A stretch of DNA of 64,000 bases from the NCBI RefSeq assembly GCF_009696265.1, contig NZ_VUMH01000003.1, positions 1 through 64,000 on the forward strand, written 5' to 3'. How positions within the stretch are numbered: the first letter of the stretch is position 1; every line of letters begins with the position of its first letter. The notes under the pieces were generated by a model, which was not told the origin of the DNA, ran no database searches, and worked only from the letters and a program-made list of their open reading frames with translations. The stretch is from Desulfovibrio porci (GTDB lineage Bacteria > Desulfobacterota > Desulfovibrionia > Desulfovibrionales > Desulfovibrionaceae). Below are positions 34,843-42,873 of this stretch, one piece after another. A program made the position numbers and the translations under genes.

Positions 34843-35219
34843 GGCACAGTCCTTGGGAAAAGCGCCGACCGCCCTGAAAATCGCGCGTCCGGCGGAAAGC
34901 GTTTCTATACACGCAAAAGCGGACGCAGTTCAAGCCCGTAAAGCGCCTCCGGCGGACAGACGCATGCTGATTCCCTGTCCCCGCGAACGCATCCGGCGCA
35001 ACCGGCAAGTAACCGATGGCCGGAATTGTGAACATTTTGTAAAAACGGCGAGTTCTTCGTGCGGCCGAGGCAACGGCATGCCCATGCCGGCCGCCGGACA
35101 ATCTTGACGCTCCCGACCGAATGGCATACCGTAACGCTCCTTTCCTGAACGGGGACGGGCACGACGGCGCGGGGATGTTCCCGCAGGCCGCCAAGGCAGG
35201 GTCAGAGCGGGGGAATTCT
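34843..35219. other. Intergenic region upstream of lysS
   Basis: About 377 bp between the divergent ACT gene and lysS. No gene is recognised. The only clear signal is TTGACG (35104-35109), 17 bp, TACCGT (35127-35132), a candidate lysS promoter about 90 bp before the GTG start. No T-box or lysine riboswitch was recognised by eye. Confidence 0.4.
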
Positions 35220-36809
35220 GTGGAAAACCGGGAAAAGAGCAAAAAGCCTGTGGTCAAGCTGGGCACCAAGTCTTCGCATGCGGCCTATTTCATGCCCATG
35301 CTGGAAAGTTTCGCCGCGCGGGATGACCTCAACGAGGTCATCAAAAACCGGGTCAGCAAAGCCTGTGATCTGCTGGACGCGGGCGTGCCCCTTTTCCCCA
35401 ACGATTTCCGCAAAGAACACGCCGTTTCCTGGGTGCTGGAAAAATTCGGCAGCCTGGAGGAGGACGCTCTGGAAAAGCAGGAAGACGTCTTCGCCGTTGC
35501 CGGGCGTATCGTCTCCCTGCGTTCTTTCGGCAAGGTGGCTTTTTTTCACCTCATGGACCAGAGCGGGCGCATCCAGTGCTACGCCTCGCGCGAGCATCTG
35601 GACGAGGAGACCTACAAGATCGTCAAGAAGCTGGATGTGGGCGACATTGTCGGCGTTTCCGGCCATCTGTTCCGTACCAAGACCGGCGAACTGACCATTG
35701 CCTGCCGCAGCCTCAAGCTGATCACCCGCTCCATGCGGCCTCTGCCCGAAAAATACCACGGGCTCAAGGACATGGAGACGCGCTACCGCCAGCGCTACGT
35801 GGACCTCATCGTCACGCCGCGCGCGCGAGAAATTTTTGCCAAGCGCAGCCTGATTGTGCGCGAATTCCGCCGCTTCATGGAAGACCACGGCTTCATGGAG
35901 GTGGAAACCCCCATCATGCAGCCCCTGGCCGGCGGCGCCACGGCCAAGCCCTTCAAGACCCATCACAATGCGCTGGATCTGGATCTTTTCCTGCGCATCG
36001 CGCCGGAGCTGTACCTCAAGCGCCTGCTGGTGGGCGGCTTTGAAAAGGTCTTCGAACTGAACCGCAGCTTCCGCAACGAGGGCATCGACACCCGCCATAA
36101 TCCGGAATTCACCATGTGCGAATTCTACTGGGCCTATGCCACCTTTGAAGACCTGATGAACCTTACGGAACAGCTTTTCGCCCATCTGGCCCTGGCGGCC
36201 TGCGGTTCCACGGTGGTGCCCTATCAGGGCCAGGAAATCGACCTTACGCCCGGTCATTGGAAGCGTCTCAGTTTTTACGATTCGTTGACGGAAATCGGCG
36301 GACATTCCCCAGATTTTTACAATGATTACAACAAAGTGCGCAGCTATATCCGCGAGCGCGGCGAAAAGGCCGCCGACAGCGAAAGCCTGCAAAAACTTCA
36401 GGCCAAACTGTTTGACCTGGATGTGGAAGGCAAGCTGATCCAGCCGCACTTCATCTACCATTACCCCACGGAAATTTCGCCCCTTTCCCGCCGCAACGAC
36501 CAGCGACCGGAAATCACCGACCGCTTCGAGCTGTTCATCACCGGACGCGAACTGTCCAACGCCTTTTCCGAACTCAACGATCCCGTGGACCAGCGCCTGC
36601 GCTTTGAGGAACAGGTGCGCGAACGGGAGGCCGGCGACGACGAGGCCCACAGCATGGACGAAGACTATCTGCGCGCCCTGGAATACGGCATGCCCCCGGC
36701 TGCCGGACAGGGCGTGGGCATTGACCGCCTGGTCATGCTGCTCACGGATTCAGCCTCCATCCGCGAGGTGATTCTCTTCCCGTTGCTGCGGCCGGAATTT
36801 ATTTCATAA
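35220..36809 (+). CDS. lysS: Lysyl-tRNA synthetase, class II
   Basis: Charges tRNA-Lys. The N-terminal OB-fold anticodon-binding domain (residues ~65-165, VFAVAGRIVSLRSFGKVAFF) precedes the class II core: motif 1 region FMEVETPIMQPLAGGATAKP, motif 2 FRNEGIDTRHNPEFTMCEFY, motif 3 GVGIDRLVMLLTDSASIREV. The frame is open from 35121; the GTG at 35220 with GGGGGAA upstream gives 529 aa and is preferred. The N-terminus is still a little longer than in most LysRS. Confidence 0.95.
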   Translation: MENREKSKKPVVKLGTKSSHAAYFMPMLESFAARDDLNEVIKNRVSKACDLLDAGVPLFPNDFRKEHAVSWVLEKFGSLEEDALEKQEDVFAVAGRIVSLRSFGKVAFFHLMDQSGRIQCYASREHLDEETYKIVKKLDVGDIVGVSGHLFRTKTGELTIACRSLKLITRSMRPLPEKYHGLKDMETRYRQRYVDLIVTPRAREIFAKRSLIVREFRRFMEDHGFMEVETPIMQPLAGGATAKPFKTHHNALDLDLFLRIAPELYLKRLLVGGFEKVFELNRSFRNEGIDTRHNPEFTMCEFYWAYATFEDLMNLTEQLFAHLALAACGSTVVPYQGQEIDLTPGHWKRLSFYDSLTEIGGHSPDFYNDYNKVRSYIRERGEKAADSESLQKLQAKLFDLDVEGKLIQPHFIYHYPTEISPLSRRNDQRPEITDRFELFITGRELSNAFSELNDPVDQRLRFEEQVREREAGDDEAHSMDEDYLRALEYGMPPAAGQGVGIDRLVMLLTDSASIREVILFPLLRPEFIS

Positions 36810-36837
36810 CTTTCTGGCGGAACATCACAAAGAGCAT

Positions 36838-37800
36838 ATGAACCTGCTGTCCTTTATTGCAGGCGCACTGGCGGTCATCATTTTTCGCGGGCTGCGCGAA
36901 AAATTCTTTTCCCGGCCCGCAGATGGCGATGATCAATTGAGTCTTGTCCGCCTGGAAACGGATCAGCAGGCAACCTCCACCCCAACTCCGCCGCTGGACA
37001 TTGAGAAGGTTTTCGGCCCGCTGGACTGCGACGGCACATGTTGCACGCCCTATGAAACCTGCAATCCCGTGGAAAGACTGTTTTGCCAGAAGGTTCTCAA
37101 ACCTGAGGCGGGCGACGGGACGTTCTGGGGACAGTATAACGTTGTACTGCCGTCGGGCAACGCACGGATTGATTTTGCCGTGGGCAGTCGGGACGGACGC
37201 CGCATCGCCGTGGAACTTGACGGGTACGGCACACATGCAAAATTAAGCAAGAAAGATTTCAATAAACAGCTCTCCCGCCAGAACGACCTGACGAACGCGG
37301 GCTGGCAGGTGCTGCGTTTTTCCGTTCCCCGCCTGCTGCATCAACTAAAAGAGAATAAGCCGCTCGCTTGTCGTGACGTTCTGCGAACCGCGCTCGCGCC
37401 GCACGCGCCCGCTCCGTTGCCGCCCGCCCCATTGGTGCATGCCGACAGCCCGAAGATTGGGGTTCACGATGCAGAACGCGCCAAAAAAGATGGCTTGGTC
37501 TTTTCAGAAAAAGCACACACATGGTATGTGGCCCATATCGGTGAAGTGGCCCCAAATGTACCGGACGCCTGGCAAATGAGAATCTGGACTGCCTGCATGA
37601 GGCAGGGCTGCAAAGGTCGTCTGGAACCACGCCGACGCCGGGATGACGGGCGCTTTTTCTGGGCCTGCGATGCCTGCAGTACAACTTACAGTGACCGGAG
37701 CGGCGGAAGCCGACGCGACGGCCCGTGCCAAGATAACGCCACCGCTGAGCCCGCAGGCGTAATTCACGTTAAGGAGTGCGGGGATACGCGCTTCCTCTAA
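36838..37800 (+). CDS. Membrane-anchored PD-(D/E)XK nuclease-like protein with C-terminal zinc ribbon
   Basis: No close family is recognised over the full 320 aa. Residues 1-18 are hydrophobic and could anchor the protein. A cysteine cluster (C64, C68, C69, C75) precedes a domain of ~95 residues that resembles Vsr/DUF559/DUF2726-type restriction folds: NPVERLFCQKVL, then RIDFAVG (D112) and IAVELDGYGTHAKL (E126, D128, H133), then WQVLRFSVPRLL. Residues 253-280 supply Cys-x4-Cys and Cys-x2-Cys pairs (C253, C258, C277, C280), a topoisomerase-type zinc ribbon. A membrane anchor, nuclease core and zinc ribbon together suggest DNA or RNA handling at the membrane. It lies 28 nt after lysS, and its end overlaps the upstream part of the lolC/E frame. 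Confidence 0.6.
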   Translation: MNLLSFIAGALAVIIFRGLREKFFSRPADGDDQLSLVRLETDQQATSTPTPPLDIEKVFGPLDCDGTCCTPYETCNPVERLFCQKVLKPEAGDGTFWGQYNVVLPSGNARIDFAVGSRDGRRIAVELDGYGTHAKLSKKDFNKQLSRQNDLTNAGWQVLRFSVPRLLHQLKENKPLACRDVLRTALAPHAPAPLPPAPLVHADSPKIGVHDAERAKKDGLVFSEKAHTWYVAHIGEVAPNVPDAWQMRIWTACMRQGCKGRLEPRRRRDDGRFFWACDACSTTYSDRSGGSRRDGPCQDNATAEPAGVIHVKECGDTRFL

Positions 37801-37844
37801 AAAAAGTCTTGAATCTCAAGCCAAGCTGGGCCAGAATGCCGCAA

Positions 37845-39071
37845 ATGTCTTTCGAACTCTTCGTGGCCCTGCGCTACCTTTTTTCGCGGCGCAAGCAGAC
37901 CTTTATCTACATTATATCCCTGATGTCCATTCTGGGGGTAGCCATCGGCGTAGGCGCTCTGGTGGTGGTGCTGGGCGTCTACAACGGCCTGACCACCGAC
38001 ATGCGCGACAAGATTCTGGGGGCAAACGCCCACGGCATCGTCATGTCCTATGTGCCCTCGGCCTTTGAGCACAATCCGGACCTGTCGCAACGCATCCGCT
38101 CGGTGGAAGGCGTCACCGGGGCCACGCCCTTCATCTATACGGAAGTAATGCTTTCCGCGGGCGGCGGGGTCAAGGGCGTTGTGCTGCGCGGCATCGACCC
38201 GGCCAGCGCGCCCGAGGTGCTCTCCCTGCTGCGCCAGATGCGTTCCGGTTCTGCCCAGGCCCTGCAAAAGGACGGCACGCCGGGCATCATTATCGGCGAA
38301 GAGCTGGCCCGCCGCCTGAGCCTGACCGTGGGCAGCCGGGTCAATCTCCTCTCGCCCTCGGGGCAGAAGACCGCCTCGGGCTATTCCCCACGCATCCGGC
38401 CTTTCGAGGTGGTCGGCGTCTTCAAGACCGGCATGTTCGAATACGATTCCTCCCTGGCTTTCGTCACACTGGACGCCGCACGCGACGTGCTTGGCCTGCC
38501 CGCGGGATTCCTGTCGGGCATTGAAATCACGGTCAAGGATGTCTTCAAGGCTGACGAGGCCGCCGCGCGTCTGGCCGCCGAGTTGGGTTCGCCCTTTTAC
38601 GTGCGCACCTGGATGGAGATGAACGCCAATCTTTTCGCGGCCCTCAAGCTGGAAAAGGTGGGCATGTTCATTCTTCTGGCCATGGTGGTGCTGATCGGGT
38701 CCTTCTCCATTGTCACGACCCTGGTCATGCTGGTTATGGAAAAAACCCGCGATATCGCCATCATGATGTCCATGGGAGCCACGCGCGGCATGATCCGCCG
38801 CATTTTCATGCTGCAGGGCACCATCATCGGCGTCATCGGCACTCTGCTGGGCTACGCCTTCGGCCTGAGCCTGGGCTGGCTGCTCAAGCGCTACCAGTTC
38901 ATCAAACTGCCGGAGAACGTCTACACGCTCGACCACCTCCCCATCATCATCACGGTTTCCGACGTGCTCATCGTGGGGGCCAGCGCCATGCTGCTCTGCT
39001 TTCTGGCCACTCTTTATCCGGCGCGCCAGGCCGCCCGTCTGGAACCAGCCGAAGCCCTGCGCTACGAATAA
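37845..39071 (+). CDS. Lipoprotein-releasing ABC transporter permease LolC/LolE
   Basis: Inner-membrane permease that extracts lipoproteins for transfer to LolA. It has an N-terminal membrane segment (~20-45, YIISLMSILGVAIGVGALVV), a large periplasmic domain, and three C-terminal membrane segments with the MacB/LolC FtsX fold (IAIMMSMGATRGMIRRIFML). Only one permease gene is present, so it may form a homodimer (LolF-like). The start MSFELFVALRYLF at 37845 fits the family; the ATG at 37836 is an alternative. 408 aa. lolD follows after 2 nt. Confidence 0.92.
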   Translation: MSFELFVALRYLFSRRKQTFIYIISLMSILGVAIGVGALVVVLGVYNGLTTDMRDKILGANAHGIVMSYVPSAFEHNPDLSQRIRSVEGVTGATPFIYTEVMLSAGGGVKGVVLRGIDPASAPEVLSLLRQMRSGSAQALQKDGTPGIIIGEELARRLSLTVGSRVNLLSPSGQKTASGYSPRIRPFEVVGVFKTGMFEYDSSLAFVTLDAARDVLGLPAGFLSGIEITVKDVFKADEAAARLAAELGSPFYVRTWMEMNANLFAALKLEKVGMFILLAMVVLIGSFSIVTTLVMLVMEKTRDIAIMMSMGATRGMIRRIFMLQGTIIGVIGTLLGYAFGLSLGWLLKRYQFIKLPENVYTLDHLPIIITVSDVLIVGASAMLLCFLATLYPARQAARLEPAEALRYE

Positions 39072-39073
39072 TT

Positions 39074-39760
39074 ATGTCCGAGCTCTATAAATTTTCTGAC
39101 GTGGGAAAAAAGTTTTCCGGGCCTGGAGAAAATCTTGAAATTTTCAAGAATATCAACCTGATTGTGGAAGAGGGAGAAGCCCTGGCCATCGTGGGGGCTT
39201 CCGGTTCCGGCAAGTCCACCCTCTTGCATCTTATGGGTGCTCTTGATACTCCAAGCACTGGCATTGTGGCCTTTGACGGCCGGGATATGGCTCTGATGAG
39301 CCCGGATCAGAAAGCCGCTTTCCGCAATAAAACCCTGGGCTTCGTTTTTCAGTTCCACCATCTTCTGCCGGAATTTTCGGCACTGGAAAACGTGGCCATG
39401 CCGGCCGTCATCGGCGGCGCGCGACGTGCCGCCGTGCTGCCCGAGGCACGCGCCATGCTGGAACGGGTCGGCCTGGCCGACCGTGCGGACAGCAAAATAG
39501 CCACCCTGTCCGGCGGCGAACGCCAGCGGGTGGCCATAGCCCGCGCGGTCCTGCTGCGGCCGCGCGTCCTTCTGGCTGACGAACCCACCGGCAATCTGGA
39601 TGAAATCACCGGCGCGCAGGTGGGGGATATGCTGAATGAACTCAACCGTGAACTGGGCATGACCCTGGTGGTGGTGACGCACAATTTGGATTTGGCCGCC
39701 AGAATGGACCGCGGCCTGGAACTTAGAGCGGGGGCTCTGTATGAGAAGTCTTTTGCATAG
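39074..39760 (+). CDS. lolD: Lipoprotein-releasing ABC transporter ATPase LolD
   Basis: ATPase of the Lol extractor, 228 aa. Walker A GASGSGKST, signature LSGGERQRVAIAR, Walker B VLLADEPTGNLD and the H-loop His in VVVTHNLDLA are present. The bamA ATG lies inside its last 20 nt, so bamA translation is probably coupled. Confidence 0.95.
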   Translation: MSELYKFSDVGKKFSGPGENLEIFKNINLIVEEGEALAIVGASGSGKSTLLHLMGALDTPSTGIVAFDGRDMALMSPDQKAAFRNKTLGFVFQFHHLLPEFSALENVAMPAVIGGARRAAVLPEARAMLERVGLADRADSKIATLSGGERQRVAIARAVLLRPRVLLADEPTGNLDEITGAQVGDMLNELNRELGMTLVVVTHNLDLAARMDRGLELRAGALYEKSFA

Positions 39761-42512
39761 TGTGCTGTTCAGGGCCGTGTGCCTTGCGGTCCTGGCCTGC
39801 GCCTTCCAGGCGCTGTCCGCCCAGAACGTCATGGCGGCCGAGGCCGGACAGCCGCTGGTGCTGGTCCTGCCCTTTCAGGTCAATGCCGGGCCGGACATGC
39901 CCAACGCTTCCCGCGACGTGCCGCAGCTCATCGCCAGCCAGCTGGAGCAGAACGGCCTCAAGGCCGTGCCCATGAACCGGGCCCGCGCCCTGTTCGAACG
40001 CAGCGGCGACAATACTATTGATCTGGCCGCGGCCCGCCGTCTGGGGCGTCAGGCCGGCGCCAAGCTGGTCATCTACGGCAGCTTCAATCAACTGGGCGAC
40101 GGTTTCACCATGGACACCCGCCTGGTGCCCGTGGAGAAAGGCGAGGCCGTACCCGCCGGTTTTGAACGCAACTCTCTGGTGGCGCTGAGCGAATGCGCCG
40201 CGGCCGTTGCCGGGCGCGCCTCCAACATGCTGGGTTCCGCCGCGCAGGCTCCCGCCCCGCAGGCCGACAATGGTCCCGGTTTTGTGCCCATGCATTCGCC
40301 GGCGGCCGCCGGAGGCGGTCTGACCGACGTGCAGGTGCGCGGCATGAAAATCATGGATCCGGATACCGTGCTTATGCGCCTGACCATCCGCAAAGGCGAC
40401 AAGCCCGACGCCAACGCCATCAACGAAGAAGTCAAGCGCATCTGGGATATGGGCTATTTCAGCGACGTGCAGGCCTCTCTGGAAGGCGGCGTTCTGGTCT
40501 TCACCGTGGTGGAAAAACCGCGCATCGACAATATCGTGGTGGAAGGCTCCAAGGACATCGACCAGGAAGACGTGCTGGCCGCCATGGGCACCAAGTCCGG
40601 CAGCGTGCTCAACGAGCAGATGCTTTCCGACGACCTGCAGAAAATCACCGAGCTCTACCGCAAGGAAGGCTATTATCTGGCCAAGGCCAACTACCGCCTG
40701 GAAGACCGCCAGGGCGGACGGGGCGCGGTGCTGATCATTTCCGTGGACGAGGGCAACAAGCTCTACATCAAGGAAGTGAAGATCGAAGGCCTCAAGGAGC
40801 TCAGCCAAGGCGACATGGACAAGTACCTGGCGCTCAAGCCCCGCAACATTTTCTCCTGGTTCACGGGCAGCGGCGTACTCAAGGATGAATATCTGGAGCG
40901 CGACACCAACGCCATCGCCGCCTTCGGCCTGAACGAAGGCTTTGTGGACATACAGGTTTCCGCGCCGCAGGTGGACTACAAGCCCGACGGCATCTACATC
41001 ACCTTCACCGTGCATGAGGGGCCGCGTTATGCCGTGCGCGACGTGAAATTCGCCGGTGACGTCATCGACAGCGAAGAAAACATGCTTCAGGTCGTGCAGA
41101 TGGACGACTGGAAGAAGTCCAACAAATACTTCTCCCTGACGGTCATGCAGGAAGACTCCAAGCGCATGACGGATTTTTATGCCGACTACGGCTATGCCTT
41201 TGCCGAAGTGGACACCAAGCTGATGAAGGCCGACGACGGCAGCGCCCAGGTGGATGTGGGCTACCTGGTCAACAAAAAACAGAAGGTCTTCATCCGCCGT
41301 CTCACGGTGGAAGGCAACACCAAGACCCGCGACAACGTCATCCTGCGTGAAATGCGCCTGGGCGACGGCGACATGTACGAGGGCGCCAAACTGCGCCGCT
41401 CCACCGAACGCCTGAACCGTTTGCGCTACTTCTCCGCCGTGGATACGGAGCTGATCCCCACCGGCAACGAGGACGAGGTGGACCTCAAGGTCAAGGTCAA
41501 GGAAGCCAACACCGGCGCCATCATGGGCGGCATCGGCTACTCCACCTACTATGACGTGGGCGTCACGGCCTCCATCATGGAGCGCAACCTCTTCGGCCGG
41601 GGCTACTGGCTCCAGCTGCAGGGCTTCTTCTCCTGGCGGCGCACCACCGGCATGCTTTCATTCACCAATCCCCGCGTCTATGACACGGATCTTTCCATAG
41701 GCAACGATCTTTATTACACCCACGACTACTGGGACGACTTTACCAAGGATACCATCGGCGACACCATCCGCGCCTCCTATCCCATCGGCGAATACACCTC
41801 GGTGGGTCTGGCCTACCGCCTGGAACGCTACGAACTCTATGACGTGGAACACAACGCCTCGCCGTACATCAGCGACTACAAGGGCGTGAACTGGACCAGC
41901 GCCGTTTCCGGCCGCGTGCTGCGCGACACCACCGACGCCAAGGACCGGCCCACCTCGGGCACCATCACCCGCCTCTGGGCGGAATACGGCGGCGGCGGCC
42001 TGGGCGGCACGGACAACTTCGTCAAGGCTGTGGCCGACTGGCAGGGTTTCTGGTCTGTTAATCCCCAGAATACCTTCCACGTGCGCACCCGCCTGGGCGG
42101 CATCTTCCAGAACACCGATGACCCCGTGCCCGTCTTCGAACGCTTCTGGCTGGGCGGCATGGACACCATCCGCGGCTATTCCTACTCCGATCTTTCGCCC
42201 CGCGACTACAAGTATGCCGGCGAACAGATCGGCGGCGACCGCATGGGCGTGCTCAACGTGGAGTACATCTGGACCTTCCAGAAAGATATGGGCCTGGCGC
42301 TGGTGCCTTTCTTCGACGGCGGCTTCAACATTGACCATAAAACCATGGGCAATGATCTGGATAAATATCTGGTGGCCTCCGCCGGTCTGGAACTGCGCTG
42401 GCGTTCGCCCATGGGCGATCTGCGCATCGCCTACGGCATCCCTCTGGTTCAGGACTATGACAAGGAAATGGAATCCGGAAGGCTGGAGTTCAGCATGGGC
42501 CAGTTCTTCTAA
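39741..42512 (+). CDS. bamA: Outer-membrane assembly factor BamA with extra N-terminal domain
   Basis: BamA inserts beta-barrel proteins into the outer membrane. The 923-aa protein has a signal peptide (about 1-33). POTRA repeats follow from ~195 to ~555 (for example EVKRIWDMGYFSDVQASLEG, KIEGLKELSQGDMDKYLALK). The C-terminal Omp85 barrel ends in Phe (EFSMGQFF), including the conserved FERFWLGGMDTIRGY and the VRGF-type loop IRGYSYSDL. Between the signal and POTRA1, residues ~35-165 resemble a TolB-N/FlgT-like fold (VLVLPFQVNAGP, AKLVIYGSFNQLGDGFTMDT). This makes it about 120 residues longer than typical BamA. Confidence 0.95.
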   Translation: MRSLLHSVLFRAVCLAVLACAFQALSAQNVMAAEAGQPLVLVLPFQVNAGPDMPNASRDVPQLIASQLEQNGLKAVPMNRARALFERSGDNTIDLAAARRLGRQAGAKLVIYGSFNQLGDGFTMDTRLVPVEKGEAVPAGFERNSLVALSECAAAVAGRASNMLGSAAQAPAPQADNGPGFVPMHSPAAAGGGLTDVQVRGMKIMDPDTVLMRLTIRKGDKPDANAINEEVKRIWDMGYFSDVQASLEGGVLVFTVVEKPRIDNIVVEGSKDIDQEDVLAAMGTKSGSVLNEQMLSDDLQKITELYRKEGYYLAKANYRLEDRQGGRGAVLIISVDEGNKLYIKEVKIEGLKELSQGDMDKYLALKPRNIFSWFTGSGVLKDEYLERDTNAIAAFGLNEGFVDIQVSAPQVDYKPDGIYITFTVHEGPRYAVRDVKFAGDVIDSEENMLQVVQMDDWKKSNKYFSLTVMQEDSKRMTDFYADYGYAFAEVDTKLMKADDGSAQVDVGYLVNKKQKVFIRRLTVEGNTKTRDNVILREMRLGDGDMYEGAKLRRSTERLNRLRYFSAVDTELIPTGNEDEVDLKVKVKEANTGAIMGGIGYSTYYDVGVTASIMERNLFGRGYWLQLQGFFSWRRTTGMLSFTNPRVYDTDLSIGNDLYYTHDYWDDFTKDTIGDTIRASYPIGEYTSVGLAYRLERYELYDVEHNASPYISDYKGVNWTSAVSGRVLRDTTDAKDRPTSGTITRLWAEYGGGGLGGTDNFVKAVADWQGFWSVNPQNTFHVRTRLGGIFQNTDDPVPVFERFWLGGMDTIRGYSYSDLSPRDYKYAGEQIGGDRMGVLNVEYIWTFQKDMGLALVPFFDGGFNIDHKTMGNDLDKYLVASAGLELRWRSPMGDLRIAYGIPLVQDYDKEMESGRLEFSMGQFF

Positions 42513-42544
42513 GATCGGCGCGTAACAACGTCTTTTAATCTGGG

Positions 42545-42586
42545 AGCGCCAGTCGTTGTCCGCCAGGACTTACGGCTGGCGCTTTT
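42545..42586 (+). terminator. Terminator after bamA
   Basis: AGCGCCAG (42545-42552) pairs with CTGGCGCT (42576-42583), followed by TTTT. It is 33 nt past the bamA stop and separates bamA from the amidase. Confidence 0.75.
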
Positions 42587-42873
42587 GCCTTGCCGATAAA
42601 CAGCATTCCCGTGTTCCGCGCGCAATCCTTCATCAGAGTTTTCCAGAAAAAGCCCGTCTCCCGCATAACCCGCCCCGAATTTTACGCTCGGCTCTTTATG
42701 GCACAAAATCTGCAAAGCCTCGCGAAGAAGCGCCCGGGGCATGTTTTTCCCATGCCGCCATGCCGCTCGTCCCCTTAAGGGTGACGCCGGACGGCCGATA
42801 CGATATATACTCGGACGGAAACCGGCGTCAGAAAACTGACGAAAAACGCCGGAATAGAGAACAGGAAAGCACC
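42587..42873. other. Intergenic region upstream of the amidase
   Basis: About 290 bp without a supported gene. The amidase frame remains open through it from 42556, but without a Shine-Dalgarno or family-like residues; the GTG at 42874 has AGGAAAG. No promoter could be assigned confidently. Confidence 0.35.

Noticed and set aside
35121-35219. Longer start for lysS at 35121
   Set aside because: The added residues are not family-like, there is no good Shine-Dalgarno, and the putative promoter overlaps them.
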